Below, in pieces: positions 4,460-5,440 of a DNA stretch of 5,440 nt (its first letter is position 1; each line of letters starts with the position of its first letter). The translations under genes and the position numbers were made by a program. Below the pieces are notes generated by a model that searched no databases, was not told where the DNA came from, and saw only the letters and a list, made by a program, of their open reading frames with translations. The stretch is from JANRKG01 sp033763635 (GTDB taxonomy: Bacteria > Cyanobacteriota > Cyanobacteriia > GCF-001939115), in assembly GCA_033763635.1 (NCBI GenBank), contig JANRKG010000144.1:1-5440 (forward strand). The letters are read 5' to 3'.

Positions 4460-5440
4460 ATGACTCCTCCCCAGTCTCCCCAATCCCCCCAGCCCCGTCG
4501 CACGTTTCTGGGCACCCTGACTCAGGCCGTGCAGACGGTTCAGGCCCGCATTCATTTTTCGCAACTGGTCCTGAAGCCGAATATACGGGTGGCCCAACTG
4601 TTGGTTCAAGATGCGGGGGCCGATCGCGCAGATACCTATCCTTTATTGGGCGAACGGTATGTGCTGGGCCGCAGTTCCAAAAACTGCGACATTGTGATTC
4701 GCAATCCCGTTGTCAGCCAGGTCCATCTCTCTCTAGAACGGGATGCCAAGCGGAACACCCATTTTCGGCTGAAGGATGAAAACTCGACAAATGGGATCTA
4801 TCGGGGGCGGCGACGGATTGAGTCAACGGTGTTGCGGCATGGGGATATTCTCACCTTGGGTCCCCCGGAGTTAGCCAATGCCGTGCGGCTTCAGTACCTT
4901 GATCCGCCTCCCTGGTATAAGCGAACGGTGCGATATGGGTTGTACGGGTTGACGGGGGTGACGGCTTTAGTCACAGCCCTGATCGGTCTGGAATGGCAAA
5001 AGTTTTCGGTCTATCCCCTGCCGTCTTCAATTCAAGGTCCGGTGGTGATCCTGTCACGGGATGGGGAAACGCCCCTCCGTGCCCCCCGGAATACGGCCCA
5101 TCGGGAAATGAAGAATCTCTCTGACTTTTCGCCTTACTTGCCGGGGGCAGTCCTGGCATCAGAAGATACCCGGTTCTATTGGCACCTAGGAGTAGACCCG
5201 ATCGGCATCCTCCGGGCGATCGTCACAAATGTGAGAGACAAGCAGATTCGGGAAGGGGCCAGCACCCTGACCCAGCAGGTCGCTCGGAGCCTGTACCCCA
5301 ATTATGTGGGCCGGGAAGATTCCGCCGGACGGAAGATTCGGGAGGCGATCGTCGCCCTGAAACTTGAAACCGTCTACAGCAAAGATTTTGTTCTTTTGAC
5401 CTACTTAAATCGGGTCTACCTGGGCAGTGGCAACTATGGC
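4460..5440 (+). CDS. FHA-domain class A penicillin-binding protein (3' truncated)
   Basis: The frame is open from ATG 4460 to the right edge (327 codons). An in-frame TAA at 4448-4450 makes this ATG the first start. Order of parts: a proline/glutamine-rich N-terminus (2-14); an FHA phosphothreonine-binding domain (about 60-145) with G70-R71, S86 and H89 (SQVH), N111-G112 (NSTNG) and HGDILTLG at 127-134; a membrane anchor (about 159-177) preceded by basic residues, which places FHA in the cytoplasm; then an outside GT51 peptidoglycan glycosyltransferase. GT51 motifs are ASEDTRFYWHLGVD with catalytic E235, EGASTLTQQ (265-273), RKIRE with second catalytic E295, and YLNRVYLGSGNYG at the edge. GT51 polymerises lipid II into glycan strands. 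Class A PBPs usually continue with a penicillin-binding transpeptidase domain; that part, likely 300 or more residues, lies outside the window, so bifunctionality is inferred. No Shine-Dalgarno sequence is clear. The gene looks richer in G+C than those to its left. Confidence 0.93.
   Translation, partial: MTPPQSPQSPQPRRTFLGTLTQAVQTVQARIHFSQLVLKPNIRVAQLLVQDAGADRADTYPLLGERYVLGRSSKNCDIVIRNPVVSQVHLSLERDAKRNTHFRLKDENSTNGIYRGRRRIESTVLRHGDILTLGPPELANAVRLQYLDPPPWYKRTVRYGLYGLTGVTALVTALIGLEWQKFSVYPLPSSIQGPVVILSRDGETPLRAPRNTAHREMKNLSDFSPYLPGAVLASEDTRFYWHLGVDPIGILRAIVTNVRDKQIREGASTLTQQVARSLYPNYVGREDSAGRKIREAIVALKLETVYSKDFVLLTYLNRVYLGSGNYG

Noticed and set aside
4426..4779. Plus-strand 117-codon frame within the FHA region
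   Set aside because: It is out of frame with the FHA coding sequence, which carries recognisable conserved motifs; the overlapping frame is Pro/Ser/Gly-rich by composition only.
1..5440. CRISPR array, tRNA/rRNA gene, transposase or attachment site
   Set aside because: No regularly spaced identical repeats, no cloverleaf or rRNA-like segment, and no transposase or integrase frame was found on either strand.

Overview
The window looks cyanobacterial. The hexamer CGATCG, core of the cyanobacterial HIP1 palindrome GCGATCGC, occurs about sixteen times in 5.4 kb, where about one would be expected by chance. A degenerate heptamer array and a paired GAGCGNAGTCGA-type dispersed repeat point the same way, as does a class A penicillin-binding protein with an N-terminal FHA domain. 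A filamentous or otherwise repeat-rich species is plausible, but this is inference; no species can be named.

Layout. Bases 1-46 may hold the last codons of a plus-strand gene cut by the left edge. Bases 47-406 have no convincing gene but several structured repeats: an interrupted 17-bp hairpin (66-123), a direct repeat with a small palindrome (202-239), a two-part inverted dispersed repeat (246-300), and a 10-codon mini-ORF with a good Shine-Dalgarno sequence (378-410). On the minus strand, polyphosphate kinase ppk1 (3058 to 908) is followed 102 bases later by a stand-alone NarL-type receiver (805 to 407). A heptamer repeat array (879-913) sits across the ppk1 stop codon. A 133-145 bp divergent spacer separates ppk1 from the plus-strand genes bioY (biotin uptake S-component) and lspA (lipoprotein signal peptidase), which are 52 bp apart. 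After a 151-bp gap comes the FHA-PBP gene, which runs off the right edge within its glycosyltransferase domain.

How the genes relate. ppk1 makes polyphosphate storage polymer; the receiver may be co-transcribed with it and could link it to signalling, but no partner kinase is visible. bioY and lspA both encode integral membrane proteins and are probably co-transcribed; the PBP gene has the same direction but may have its own promoter. lspA and the PBP both act in the cell envelope.

No clearly new multi-gene system is visible. The items most worth a second look are the FHA-PBP fusion, the output-less receiver next to ppk1, and the repeat elements, one of which forms the ppk1 stop codon.
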